The translations under genes and the position numbers were made by a program. A stretch of DNA of 64,000 bases from Chloroflexota bacterium (lineage in GTDB: Bacteria; Chloroflexota; Dehalococcoidia; Lucifugimonadales; SAR202-VII-2): positions 372,001 through 436,000 of the forward strand of contig QEVV01000001.1 in NCBI GenBank assembly GCA_003228115.1, given 5' to 3'. Within the stretch, counting starts at the first letter, position 1. Each line of letters opens with the position of its first letter. The notes beneath the pieces are model-generated. The model had not been told where the DNA came from, ran no database searches, and saw only the letters and a list, made by a program, of their open reading frames with translations. Below, piece by piece: positions 1 to 6,938 of the stretch.

Positions 1-408
1 CGCTCCAATGACAACAGACGGCGAAAACGACTCATGACGGCTCAAAAACAGGCGCGCCAACAGGATGCTTCCCAAGGGGTAGGTGGCCACCAACGGATTG
101 ACAACCACCACAGGGGAATGCTGAAGAGCGCTGTAGAAGAAACCCACAGCCGCCAGCGTTAGCGGTCCGGTCAGGGCAGCCCAAGCGAACCCTCGCAAGG
201 GCGCCTTACGGTCTTCCTTAAGCCCTCTGGCGGCTACCGGCAACAAAAGCGCAGCGCCAAGCGCGGAAGTGAAGGCGACCATCACGAATGGGTGTACGTC
301 CGTCTTCATTACAATTCGAACCATGACTGAGGTCGCTGCGTAAAAAGCCGCAGCGGATAGTGCCGCAACGATACCGAGAGGCACCATTTTCGTCCCAGCG
401 TCCCTCAT
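1..408 (-). CDS. EamA/DMT-family transporter, C-terminal end cut by window edge
   Basis: Inner-membrane drug/metabolite-type permease half. Reading the minus strand from the ATG at 408 gives 136 residues beginning MRDAGTKMVPLGIVAAL, with alternating hydrophobic stretches consistent with four or more membrane segments and an EamA-like N-terminus; the stop lies beyond position 1. The ATG overlaps the stop of the upstream gene (ATGA), so the two are almost certainly translated together. Whether this protein is also only one EamA unit long cannot be seen because it runs off the window. Substrate unknown; identification is by topology and EamA-like sequence only. Confidence 0.7.
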   Translation of the reverse strand, partial: MRDAGTKMVPLGIVAALSAAAFYAATSVMVRIVMKTDVHPFVMVAFTSALGAALLLPVAARGLKEDRKAPLRGFAWAALTGPLTLAAVGFFYSALQHSPVVVVNPLVATYPLGSILLARLFLSRHESFSPSVVIGA

Positions 409-836
409 GCCCTGCCCTGTTGCCGAACGATAAGGATGATCCCCGCCGTAATCGCCAGGGTGCCGATCAGAAGAAGCGGGGTCACGCGCTCGTCCAGAAA
501 AACGACGCCCAAGATCATGGCGAACAGCGGTGTGGTGCTGAGGATTGGGGTCGCCCTGGTGATCCCAGCCCAATGGACACTGGTATAACTGAGATACCGC
601 GCCAGCAGGACCTGCGTGAAAGCAACGAGAAGGAACCAGCCAAAGGCCACCAGCGTTATACCCAACAATTGCTCGCGCAGGAAGATGGCCACAATGGCAA
701 ACCCGACGATCCCAGACACGGTCGCCGAGATGAGCGTTACGGTTGAGGCTCTGATATGCTGAGTCGCCAAGCGCACGATGAAATATGTGAAGGCGAACCC
801 AGCCACGGTAAGCAATGAATAGACGACGCCCAGCAT
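405..836 (-). CDS. Half-size EamA/DMT transporter (single EamA unit)
   Basis: A 143-residue integral membrane protein with about five hydrophobic segments (for example the stretches around VYSLLTVAGFAFTYFIV and LLLIGTLAITAGIILIV), the size of one EamA repeat rather than the usual two-repeat protein of about 300 residues. The ATG at 836 starts directly at the first membrane segment (MLGVVYSLL) and has a GAGGAGG element upstream, though 13 nt away; an ATG 39 nt further upstream would add a soluble tail and is less likely. It overlaps the next gene by ATGA, suggesting that two half transporters assemble as a heterodimer. Substrate unknown. Confidence 0.7.
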   Translation of the reverse strand: MLGVVYSLLTVAGFAFTYFIVRLATQHIRASTVTLISATVSGIVGFAIVAIFLREQLLGITLVAFGWFLLVAFTQVLLARYLSYTSVHWAGITRATPILSTTPLFAMILGVVFLDERVTPLLLIGTLAITAGIILIVRQQGRA

Positions 837-966
837 ATCCCCTGACGAACCTCCTCGGCGGCTGGCTGGGAGCATAGCAGAAGCTCCCGATCAGCAACAC
901 CCGGATTCAGCAGACGGTTCCCCTAGTCCATTGCACCCTCACTGAGAACGTCCAAGGAGAATTGAA

Positions 967-1761
967 ATGCGCTTAGAAGGAAAAGTCGCGCTGGTGACCG
1001 GCTTCGGATCGGGCATCGGGCGGAGTACAGCAGTAATTTTCGCCAGAGAGGGGGCCAAAATCATTGGCCTATCCCGTAGCGGCAGTTCCGGCGAGGAGAC
1101 GGCTCGCCTGGTCCGGGAAGCCGGCAGCGAGGCACTATTCGTGCCAACGGATATCCGGAAGCTGGGCGATGTGGAAGCCGCGCTAGCAAAGGGGCTTGAA
1201 GCGTTTGGCCGACTGGACATAGCGGTCAACAGCGCTGGAGTGCGGGTCGCTGGAATTGCTACTGACCTTTCCGAAGAGGACTGGGACACCGCCCTGGACA
1301 CCAACCTCAAAGGGGCGTTCTTGGTCGGCAGGGCAGCGATTCCCCAGATGCGCCTCGTTGGAGGCGGCTCCATCATAAACATTTCGGCAGCTTCAGGCTT
1401 CCACGGCACAAAGGGGCGGGTTGCCTATAGCACATCCAAAGGGGCGCTCAACAACTTCACGGAAGCTATGGCACTGGACTATGCCGGAGAGAACATCCGG
1501 GTCAATTGCATCTGTCCCGGCCCCACCGAAACGCCGATGATGGGCACAGTAACCGACGAAGTAAGAGCCGCGATGTCTGAGCGAGTCCCGATGGGAGCCA
1601 TCCCTCAACCCGAAGACATCGCGGAGGCTGCCGTCTTCCTTGCCTCGGACGCGGCTCACTTCATCACCGGGGCCATCCTGGCGGTGGATGGCGGGAGTCA
1701 TCTTGCGCCATCAGTGCACGGGAGACATTTTGAGTCATCAACGCAAACGAGGACGCCTTAA
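967..1761 (+). CDS. SDR-family NAD(P)-dependent oxidoreductase
   Basis: Classical short-chain dehydrogenase, 264 residues. Visible motifs: cofactor-binding TGFGSGIG (residues 11-18), NSAG (88-91), N113, YSTSK with Tyr154 and Lys158, and PGPTETP after the active site. The residue 13 before the Tyr, normally the catalytic Ser, is Ala141, with Ser140 and Ser143 flanking it. The start has a good AAGGAG ribosome site 7 nt upstream. The C-terminus continues about 20 residues past the usual DGG-type end and its last 98 bp overlap the convergent modC gene. Substrate cannot be predicted; it has no evident partner genes. Confidence 0.85.
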   Translation: MRLEGKVALVTGFGSGIGRSTAVIFAREGAKIIGLSRSGSSGEETARLVREAGSEALFVPTDIRKLGDVEAALAKGLEAFGRLDIAVNSAGVRVAGIATDLSEEDWDTALDTNLKGAFLVGRAAIPQMRLVGGGSIINISAASGFHGTKGRVAYSTSKGALNNFTEAMALDYAGENIRVNCICPGPTETPMMGTVTDEVRAAMSERVPMGAIPQPEDIAEAAVFLASDAAHFITGAILAVDGGSHLAPSVHGRHFESSTQTRTP

Positions 1762-2809
1762 TCACCGCCCAGGCCGACACCCCGGGAGCCAGGCCCAGCC
1801 GCTCTACAGACTGAACGGTGAGCAAGGCTGAGATTGGCATTCCACAGTCAAGGATTGCCAATACACCCTCAGGAACGGGGTCGAGCCGCACCACCCGGCC
1901 CGGAAGGACGTTCTGAGCCGACAGGCCGCGAGGCTCGTCCACGGCGACGATGACCTCGTTGGCCCGGACGCCAAAAGCGACCGCTTCACCCTCCATCGCC
2001 TCCCCAAGAGGGAGCGCCACGGTGACGTCCCCTACTTTGCTCGTCATGCTACCCAAGATGGGCCAGCGCTCCACCACAATCCCTTCGTAGCGGTTCTCAA
2101 CGCCCAGGAGACTGGCGAGCCCAGAGCTTGGCGGTCGGCCCAATGCTGAGACCGGGGCTCCCCTAGCCACAACCTGCCCTTCGTCAAGCACAATCGTATC
2201 CGACCCCAAAGCCAAGGCTGTCTCCCTGTCATGGGTAACCAACATGACTGGGACACCCCATTCGGCCAAGTAACGACGGACTTCGCCTCGCACCTCCCGC
2301 CTAAGCTCCGGGTCAAGTGCGGCGAAGGGTTCATCCAGAAGCAGCAGCTGTGGACGCGGGGCCAGTGCCCTAGCCAACGCCACCCGCTGCTGCTGGCCAC
2401 CGGAAAGCACGTGTGAACGCCGTTGCTCCAAACCCCTCAATCCCAAACCCTCAATCAACTCCTCGACGCGTCTGCGCCGGTCATCCTTGGACCAAGCGCC
2501 CAGGCCGAAGGCTATGTTCTGCCACACCGACAAGTGAGGGAACAGACGATAGTCCTGAGGCACGTAACCGACCTTGCGTTGGTGAGGCAGCTTCCATAGC
2601 CCTGCCGACGATTCAAACACCCTCTCGCCCCCGACGATCGTGGCGCCTTCATCCGGTTTGAACAGACCTGCGATGGCTCTCAGGGTCGTCGTTTTACCTG
2701 CTCCCGACGGACCGAAGAGGACCAGCACTTCGCCTTCTTCCACCCTCCAAGTGATATCCAGGGCCAACGAGCCCAATCGATGCCTAATGTGTCCCTCACT
2801 TACTGCCAT
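1664..2809 (-). CDS. modC: Molybdate ABC transporter ATP-binding protein ModC
   Basis: Cytoplasmic ATPase that powers molybdate (or tungstate) import. It has Walker A GPSGAGKTT, signature LSGGQQQR, Walker B LLLLDEPFAALD and the switch His in VTHD, followed by a C-terminal TOBE-like region. I choose the ATG at 2809 (MAVSEGH) because GGAGG sits 5 nt upstream and it overlaps the modB stop by 10 bp; an in-frame start 21 nt earlier lacks this support. The last roughly 30 residues (after the AVIKASSFAL block where ModC proteins normally end) run into the 3' end of the convergent SDR gene, so the tail is probably a recent extension. Confidence 0.9.
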   Translation of the reverse strand: MAVSEGHIRHRLGSLALDITWRVEEGEVLVLFGPSGAGKTTTLRAIAGLFKPDEGATIVGGERVFESSAGLWKLPHQRKVGYVPQDYRLFPHLSVWQNIAFGLGAWSKDDRRRRVEELIEGLGLRGLEQRRSHVLSGGQQQRVALARALAPRPQLLLLDEPFAALDPELRREVRGEVRRYLAEWGVPVMLVTHDRETALALGSDTIVLDEGQVVARGAPVSALGRPPSSGLASLLGVENRYEGIVVERWPILGSMTSKVGDVTVALPLGEAMEGEAVAFGVRANEVIVAVDEPRGLSAQNVLPGRVVRLDPVPEGVLAILDCGMPISALLTVQSVERLGLAPGVSAWAVIKASSFALMTQNVSRALMAQDDSRHPPPGWPR

Positions 2810-3597
2810 GCCAGCCTCCGGGAGGCCCACCAGGCCAACAGGCCCAGCAAGGCAAAGGAAAGAACGGCCAGCACCACAGCCAGCGCTAAGGCAGCACTAA
2901 GGTCTCGTTCAAGGGCACTGAGAATGGCGAGGGGCATAGTCTGGGTGCGCCCAGGGAAATTACCGGCAAACATGATTGTGGCCCCGAACTCGCCCAAAGC
3001 CCGCGCCCAGGCAAACGCCAGCCCCCCTAGCAGCGACGGCAAGGCCAACGGCAATGACACGTGCCAAAAAGCACCAAAGGGCGAGCGCCCCAATGTTTGC
3101 GCCAGATCTTCGTAGACAGGGTCCACGGCTTGGAAGCCCAGAACGGCCGTCCGCAGGAAAAAAGGAGCACCCACGAAAAGCTGTGCCATGATGACAGCCA
3201 CCATCGTGAAGGGGAGATGTATCCCAACCGCTTCCAATGCCTGCCCCAGCGGACTCTGCGCTCCAAAGGCCATGAGCATCGCCAGACCAGCGACGACTGG
3301 CGGCAGGACCAGCGGGGCTTGAATCAAAACGTCGATGGCCCCTCTGCCCCGAAACCGAGTCCTGGCCAACCAGTAAGCCATTGGTGTTCCCAAGACAACC
3401 GTCAACGCCATCGAAATGGCACTGGTTACAAGGCTCAGCCGAAGGGCCTGCCACAGCGCATCATCGCCCAGCCCGGTACTCCAGCCGCCCTCAGTGATTG
3501 ACCGAACGGCAAGCGCCACGAAGGGCACCAGCACGAAAGCTAGGAACACCAGCGTGACCGGGCCTCCCAACAGCCGGCTCCAAGGGGGGGCGTTCAT
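2800..3597 (-). CDS. modB: Molybdate ABC transporter permease ModB
   Basis: Inner-membrane channel subunit of the molybdate importer, 265 residues, with about five to six membrane segments and the permease loop containing EDLAQTLGRSPF and the following GALGEFGAT-like segment (RALGEFGATIMFAG) that is characteristic of ModB/CysTW permeases and contacts the ATPase. The ATG at 3597 overlaps the modA stop as ATGA, which is why the 39-residue longer reading was not used. It ends overlapping modC, so modA-modB-modC form a translationally coupled operon. Confidence 0.92.
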   Translation of the reverse strand: MNAPPWSRLLGGPVTLVFLAFVLVPFVALAVRSITEGGWSTGLGDDALWQALRLSLVTSAISMALTVVLGTPMAYWLARTRFRGRGAIDVLIQAPLVLPPVVAGLAMLMAFGAQSPLGQALEAVGIHLPFTMVAVIMAQLFVGAPFFLRTAVLGFQAVDPVYEDLAQTLGRSPFGAFWHVSLPLALPSLLGGLAFAWARALGEFGATIMFAGNFPGRTQTMPLAILSALERDLSAALALAVVLAVLSFALLGLLAWWASRRLAWQ

Positions 3598-4382
3598 GGC
3601 GACCCCTCGAACCCATGTTGGGCCAACAATGCCTGGCCCTCTTCCGAATGGACGAAGTGAACGAAGGCCGCCGCCTGGCCAGACTGCCCCCCGTCCTTGA
3701 TCAGACCGATCCAAAAGGAAGCGCTAATCGAGTGCTCCGGGGGCACTGCGACTTCGGTCACCTGCCCTCCCTGCACCGCAGCCAGGTCAGTGGAATAGAC
3801 GATTGCGGCATCAACAGCGCCGAGCTGCACCTTAGCCAGCACCTGTCGCACGTTTGGTTCTCTGGAAACGACATTCCTCATTACCTGCCCCACCCAACCA
3901 GGGCCAAAGGCTGGATCGCGGGCCAGTTGGTCCAGAAACTGTGCGGCGTAAGCGCCCGCAGGCACCTCCTCCCCAGCGAGCGCCAGCCGGACCCCGGCAG
4001 AAGCGAGGTCTTCAAAAAAGGTCACGGGCCCTCCAGCCCTGGCGGCGATAGTCAGATCAGTACTGGCGAAAGCCAGCGGCGCGCCCTCGAATAGGCCTGC
4101 CTCCTGCGCCAGCTGGAGCTGTCGCTCGTTGGCCGAGGTAAAGATATCGGCCTTCGCCCCTTGCTCAAGTTGAAGGCGCAGCGTGCTGCTGGCAGCGAAG
4201 ACCAACTCAACCTCTGCGCCAGGATTGGCCTGCTCAAAACTGGTGGCCATGTCTGCGAAGGCGTTGGTCAGAGAGGAAGCCGCAAACACGACCAAGGATT
4301 CAGGGGATGCGTCCTTCTGGCCGGTGCAGGCACCGAAAACGAGCAACACCAGACCAGCAAATATAACGTTGAGAAAGCTCAC
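3594..4382 (-). CDS. modA: Molybdate-binding lipoprotein ModA
   Basis: Extracytoplasmic solute-binding protein that captures molybdate and passes it to ModBC. 262 residues: a hydrophobic leader ending in a lipobox (VFGAC) followed by the family start LVVFAASSLTNAF, where the Ser residues coordinate the oxyanion, and later the VRQVLAKVQLGAVDAAIVY segment typical of ModA. The start is a GTG at 4382 with no clear ribosome site, so a slightly different start is possible. The lipid anchor fits an organism without a conventional periplasm, as in Chloroflexota or Gram-positives (inference). Confidence 0.92.
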   Translation of the reverse strand: MSFLNVIFAGLVLLVFGACTGQKDASPESLVVFAASSLTNAFADMATSFEQANPGAEVELVFAASSTLRLQLEQGAKADIFTSANERQLQLAQEAGLFEGAPLAFASTDLTIAARAGGPVTFFEDLASAGVRLALAGEEVPAGAYAAQFLDQLARDPAFGPGWVGQVMRNVVSREPNVRQVLAKVQLGAVDAAIVYSTDLAAVQGGQVTEVAVPPEHSISASFWIGLIKDGGQSGQAAAFVHFVHSEEGQALLAQHGFEGSP

Positions 4383-4469
4383 GGCATTCAGGTTATCGGG
4401 TAACGCCTCCAGGGTCTTTGGTCACTGTGCACAAGAAGTGGGAGGCAATGCCGGTGGTACAATGCCGCC
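4383..4469. promoter_or_regulatory. Divergent control region between modABC and the HTH-molbindin pair
   Basis: This 87-bp spacer must hold promoters for both directions. It contains an inverted repeat, GCCTCC at 4405-4410 and GGAGGC at 4441-4446, a plausible operator for the adjacent HTH protein. I see no match to the proteobacterial ModE box. Assignment as an operator is inference. Confidence 0.45.
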
Positions 4470-4829
4470 ATGAACCGGCTGTCCGATTTGCGAGCGGCTT
4501 TGGATTCTCTCCGGGGCGACCCCGAGGTACGCCGCTCGTTGGAGCCCCTTCTTGTCCCGTTGCGTCGCTATGACGCCGCCCGCGGCACTGACCTCATGCT
4601 GACCTTGCGCCGGTTCCTGGACGAAGGCGGCAACATTGCCGCCACTGCCGACCGGTTGTTCCTGCACCGCAACAGCGTTATCTACCGCCTAGGCCGCATT
4701 GAGGAGATGACCGGTCTCGATCTACGAGACCGGGAAGTGCGGGAAACCCTCCGAATGGCGGCGGCAGTCGCCCCAGAGGTGGTTGCGGAGAGGATATGTC
4801 CGGAAAAGGAGTCTCAAAATGAAAGCTAG
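4470..4829 (+). CDS. PucR C-terminal-type helix-turn-helix protein, likely Mo regulator
   Basis: A 119-residue DNA-binding protein. Residues about 40-95 (LMLTLRRFLDEGGNIAATADRLFLHRNSVIYRLGRIEEMTGLDL) match the HTH_30 domain at the C-terminus of PucR/CdaR regulators: the FLDEGGN turn, the LF(L/V)HRNS(V/I)xYRL recognition helix and the GLDLRD end. The sensor part of PucR proteins is missing. It lies divergent to modABC and overlaps a molbindin gene by 11 bp, so I infer that it is the DNA-binding partner of a split, ModE-like molybdate sensor. ModE itself uses a different winged helix. Function is inference from context. Confidence 0.75.
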   Translation: MNRLSDLRAALDSLRGDPEVRRSLEPLLVPLRRYDAARGTDLMLTLRRFLDEGGNIAATADRLFLHRNSVIYRLGRIEEMTGLDLRDREVRETLRMAAAVAPEVVAERICPEKESQNES

Positions 4830-5031
4830 CGCACGCAACCGGCTTCCCGGCGTCGTTACGGAAGTGAAGATCGAAGGGCTGATGGCGCAGGTAGAACTGA
4901 AGGTAGGTGACAACCATGTGGTGTCACTGATCAGCGCCGAGGCTGCTCTGGAGTTGGACTTGAAGGTGGGCGACCGAGCGGTGGCCATGGTGAAGGCCAC
5001 GTCGGTCATGGTTGCTCGCGACGAGGATTGA
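4819..5031 (+). CDS. Molbindin: single TOBE-domain molybdate-binding protein
   Basis: A 70-residue protein made of one TOBE/molybdopterin-binding (mop) domain: it begins with the family pattern SARNRLPGVVTEVKI and ends with VGDRAVAMVKATSVMV. Single-TOBE proteins assemble as hexamers that bind molybdate or tungstate in the cytoplasm. The ATG at 4819 has AAAAGGAG 6 nt upstream, inside the preceding HTH gene, and overlaps that gene by 11 bp. Together they look like the two halves of a ModE-type regulator; alternatively this is a storage protein only. Confidence 0.88.
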   Translation: MKASARNRLPGVVTEVKIEGLMAQVELKVGDNHVVSLISAEAALELDLKVGDRAVAMVKATSVMVARDED

Positions 5032-5033
5032 TC

Positions 5034-5807
5034 GTGCCAAAAGTGCCGCGCAGGCCCGATACTTTCGCGAATAGCCGCTCGCTACTAGCGGCGTGGTGGC
5101 TTCTTCTCCTCCTCCCCATGCTCGTAGCCTGCAGTGCCTCAGCCACGGCTACGCTTATCCCATCAACTGCCACACCTTTCCCTTCGACGGACACGCCCAG
5201 TCCCACCACACCAACGCGGCTTAAGGCGTTCTCGTCGGCTGAGGTCACGAGGGTCGTAGACGGTGACACCATCGACGCGATGGTCGAAGGCTCGGTCCAG
5301 CGGGTACGGCTTATCGGCATTTCCGCGCCGGAAGCGGTGCCGGGGCGGCCAGTCGGCTGCTACGGCCCCGAAGCCTCCGCGAAGGCAAGAGAACTGTTGG
5401 ATGGACGAACTATAGACTTGCAACGAGACCCGACCCAGGACGACAAGGATATCTTCGGACGGCTGCTGCGCCACGTCTGGATGGACGGGGCCAACGTAGC
5501 CCTGACACTTATCGAAGAAGGCTACGCAGAAGAACACACATATTCCGACCCTTACATGGGATGGGAGGACTTCAACGAAGCTGAGGGCAGAGCAAAGGCG
5601 GAGGGGCTAGGTCTTTGGAGCGCATGTAGCGATGAAGTGCCAGGGATTAGCATTCCTTTCGACCCATTAGGATCCGACCGGGACTGCGAGGACTTCGACG
5701 TATGGCGGGAGGCGCAAGACTTCTACGAGGCAGCGGGTGGGCCAGGCGAAGACAGGCACCGGCTGGACAGTGACCGGGACGGAATTGCCTGCGAGGGACT
5801 GAAGTGA
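5034..5807 (+). CDS. Thermonuclease-family lipoprotein with Excalibur domain
   Basis: Secreted, lipid-anchored nuclease of about 257 residues. Order: signal peptide with lipobox LVAC; a Thr/Pro/Ser-rich linker; a staphylococcal-nuclease fold with VVDGDTID (Ca-binding Asp), RLIGISAPE (Arg and Glu of the active site) and DIFGRLLRHVW (second Arg); and a C-terminal Excalibur calcium-binding module with DRDCEDF, the EAQDFYEAAGG core and DSDRDGIACE. I prefer the GTG at 5034, 7 nt after GAGG, over a TTG at 5028. It follows the molbindin gene with 2 bp between, but a link to molybdate is not evident; DNA scavenging or defence outside the cell is more likely. Confidence 0.88.
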   Translation: MPKVPRRPDTFANSRSLLAAWWLLLLLPMLVACSASATATLIPSTATPFPSTDTPSPTTPTRLKAFSSAEVTRVVDGDTIDAMVEGSVQRVRLIGISAPEAVPGRPVGCYGPEASAKARELLDGRTIDLQRDPTQDDKDIFGRLLRHVWMDGANVALTLIEEGYAEEHTYSDPYMGWEDFNEAEGRAKAEGLGLWSACSDEVPGISIPFDPLGSDRDCEDFDVWREAQDFYEAAGGPGEDRHRLDSDRDGIACEGLK

Positions 5808-5925
5808 AGGATCCCGCGTAGTTAGAGAGGGGACTGGACTCGCGAGGAGTAGAGGCGCTCCTTAGAGCGCGGTCCCAGAATTAGCGTACCAGCGTAGTGG
5901 AAAGCGATTCTCGTCGACAAACGAT

Positions 5926-5955
5926 CGTAGGGGCGTTTAATTAAACGCCCCTACG
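5926..5955. repeat. Perfect 30-bp GTAGGGGCG palindrome between convergent genes
   Basis: CGTAGGGGCGTTTAA is followed immediately by its exact reverse complement. It stands between two convergent genes (nuclease lipoprotein and DNA glycosylase). A near-identical 28-bp copy lies at 56392-56419 and a decayed one at 17287-17311. As RNA it would fold from either strand, so it may act as a bidirectional terminator or mark a small mobile palindrome family. Confidence 0.85.
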
Positions 5956-6020
5956 CCTGTCATTCACGACTTCGGCGCTAGCCCCGACCTTCTGACTGGA
6001 CTGTCGCCCCACCCCTCCAG

Positions 6021-6053
6021 GTTGCCACGCTCGCCAGGCTCACTCGCAACGAC
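6021..6053 (+). repeat. REP-like hairpin repeat, diverged copy
   Basis: GTTGC and GCAAC arms enclose a 20-nt loop rich in GCTC motifs and are followed by GAC. The plan matches the hairpins at 11254, 11341 and 13217 (arm, pyrimidine-rich loop, complementary arm, then GAC) but the arm sequence differs. It lies between convergent genes, 65 bp from the palindrome at 5926. Confidence 0.5.
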
Positions 6054-6095
6054 GAAGGGAAGAGCTGGCTGCGGCTGCAAACCTTACGGGGCACC

Positions 6096-6782
6096 CTACC
6101 CCACCACAGCCTGCCGCCCGAACTGGCAGATATCCAGCAAGCAACAGTCCTGACATAAGGGCTTGGGCCGACACACGGTCGCCGCGTGCTCATCTATGAG
6201 AGCGTGGTACTCGTTGAAGAGGTCGACATCGTGCGGCAGGTTGTCGTGGAAGAACGTTTGCCAGGCTCGGTAGGATTGTTTCTCCGGTCCCGTTCCTAGG
6301 CGTCGAAAGACCCGCCTAGTATAAGAGTCGATGACGAAGAACGGCTTCAGAACAGCGTATAGCAGGATATCGTCGGCTGTTTCTTCCCCAATCCCGTGGA
6401 CTGCCAGCAACTCCTCCCGTAGCTCGCTGCTGTCGCGTGCCCTCATCGCTGCAAAGTCGTCGTCGTAACAGTCGCCAAGGTAGTTAACGAAGGCCTTCAC
6501 CTTGCGAGCCTTGGCATTGAAATAAACAGCCGGACGAAGTAAGGCCGCCAATTCGGCCTCAGGGATGCTCCGCAGCCCCTCCGGAGACATGACTCCTGCT
6601 TGCCTCAGGTTGTCCATTGCTCGCTCTACGCCCGTCCATGAGACGGCCTGGGTCAAGATGGCTCCCAGGCTGACCTGGAAAGGGCCGTTGCCCGGCCACC
6701 AATGCTGGGGGCCCATCCGGGCCAGAAGACGGTTGTGGACGTCAATAAGGCGGGTGCTGAAGGGTTCCGGCATAGGCTCCAT
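6096..6782 (-). CDS. Endonuclease III-superfamily DNA glycosylase, MagIII-like
   Basis: 228-residue HhH-GPD base-excision enzyme. The helix-hairpin-helix AVHGIGEETADDILLYA is followed by the catalytic Asp in VIDSYTRRV. The Lys that gives endonuclease III its lyase activity (GRKTAN in E. coli) is Glu here, so it should be a monofunctional glycosylase; the sequence around the hairpin resembles the 3-methyladenine glycosylase MagIII. Unlike MagIII it keeps four C-terminal cysteines (CRPKPLCQDCCLLDIC) spaced nearly like the [4Fe-4S] loop of endonuclease III. It stands alone between unrelated genes. Substrate (alkylated purines) is inference. Confidence 0.8.
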   Translation of the reverse strand: MEPMPEPFSTRLIDVHNRLLARMGPQHWWPGNGPFQVSLGAILTQAVSWTGVERAMDNLRQAGVMSPEGLRSIPEAELAALLRPAVYFNAKARKVKAFVNYLGDCYDDDFAAMRARDSSELREELLAVHGIGEETADDILLYAVLKPFFVIDSYTRRVFRRLGTGPEKQSYRAWQTFFHDNLPHDVDLFNEYHALIDEHAATVCRPKPLCQDCCLLDICQFGRQAVVG

Positions 6783-6859
6783 GCTAGCACGAGGTCAGTG
6801 AGAGTCAGGCAGCCCTCGAACACCATCATTGGCGGCTTACGAGACCCATCTATCGGGGA

Positions 6860-6889
6860 TTGACACACCCCTCTGACCACACATACCCT
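6860..6889 (+). promoter_or_regulatory. Candidate sigma-70-type promoter for the acyl-CoA synthetase gene
   Basis: TTGACA at 6860-6865 is an exact -35 consensus; 18 bp later comes TACCCT, a weak -10. The next gene starts 50 bp downstream with GGAGGG 6 nt before its ATG. The weak -10 keeps confidence low. Confidence 0.35.
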
Positions 6890-6900
6890 CCACTGGCACA

Positions 6901-6920
6901 GCCGCCTTCGCAAAGGCGGC
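6901..6920 (+). promoter_or_regulatory. Leader hairpin upstream of the acyl-CoA synthetase gene
   Basis: GCCGCCTT and AAGGCGGC form an 8-bp stem around CGCA, ending 7 nt before the ribosome-binding GGAGGG. There is no T-run, so it is not a terminator; it may stabilise the mRNA or tune translation. Inference only. Confidence 0.35.
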
Positions 6921-6938
6921 GCCTTCGGAGGGACATCA

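Noticed and set aside
4383-4469. ModE operator in the mod spacer
   Set aside because: No sequence resembling the known ModE palindrome; only the GCCTCC/GGAGGC inverted repeat was found.
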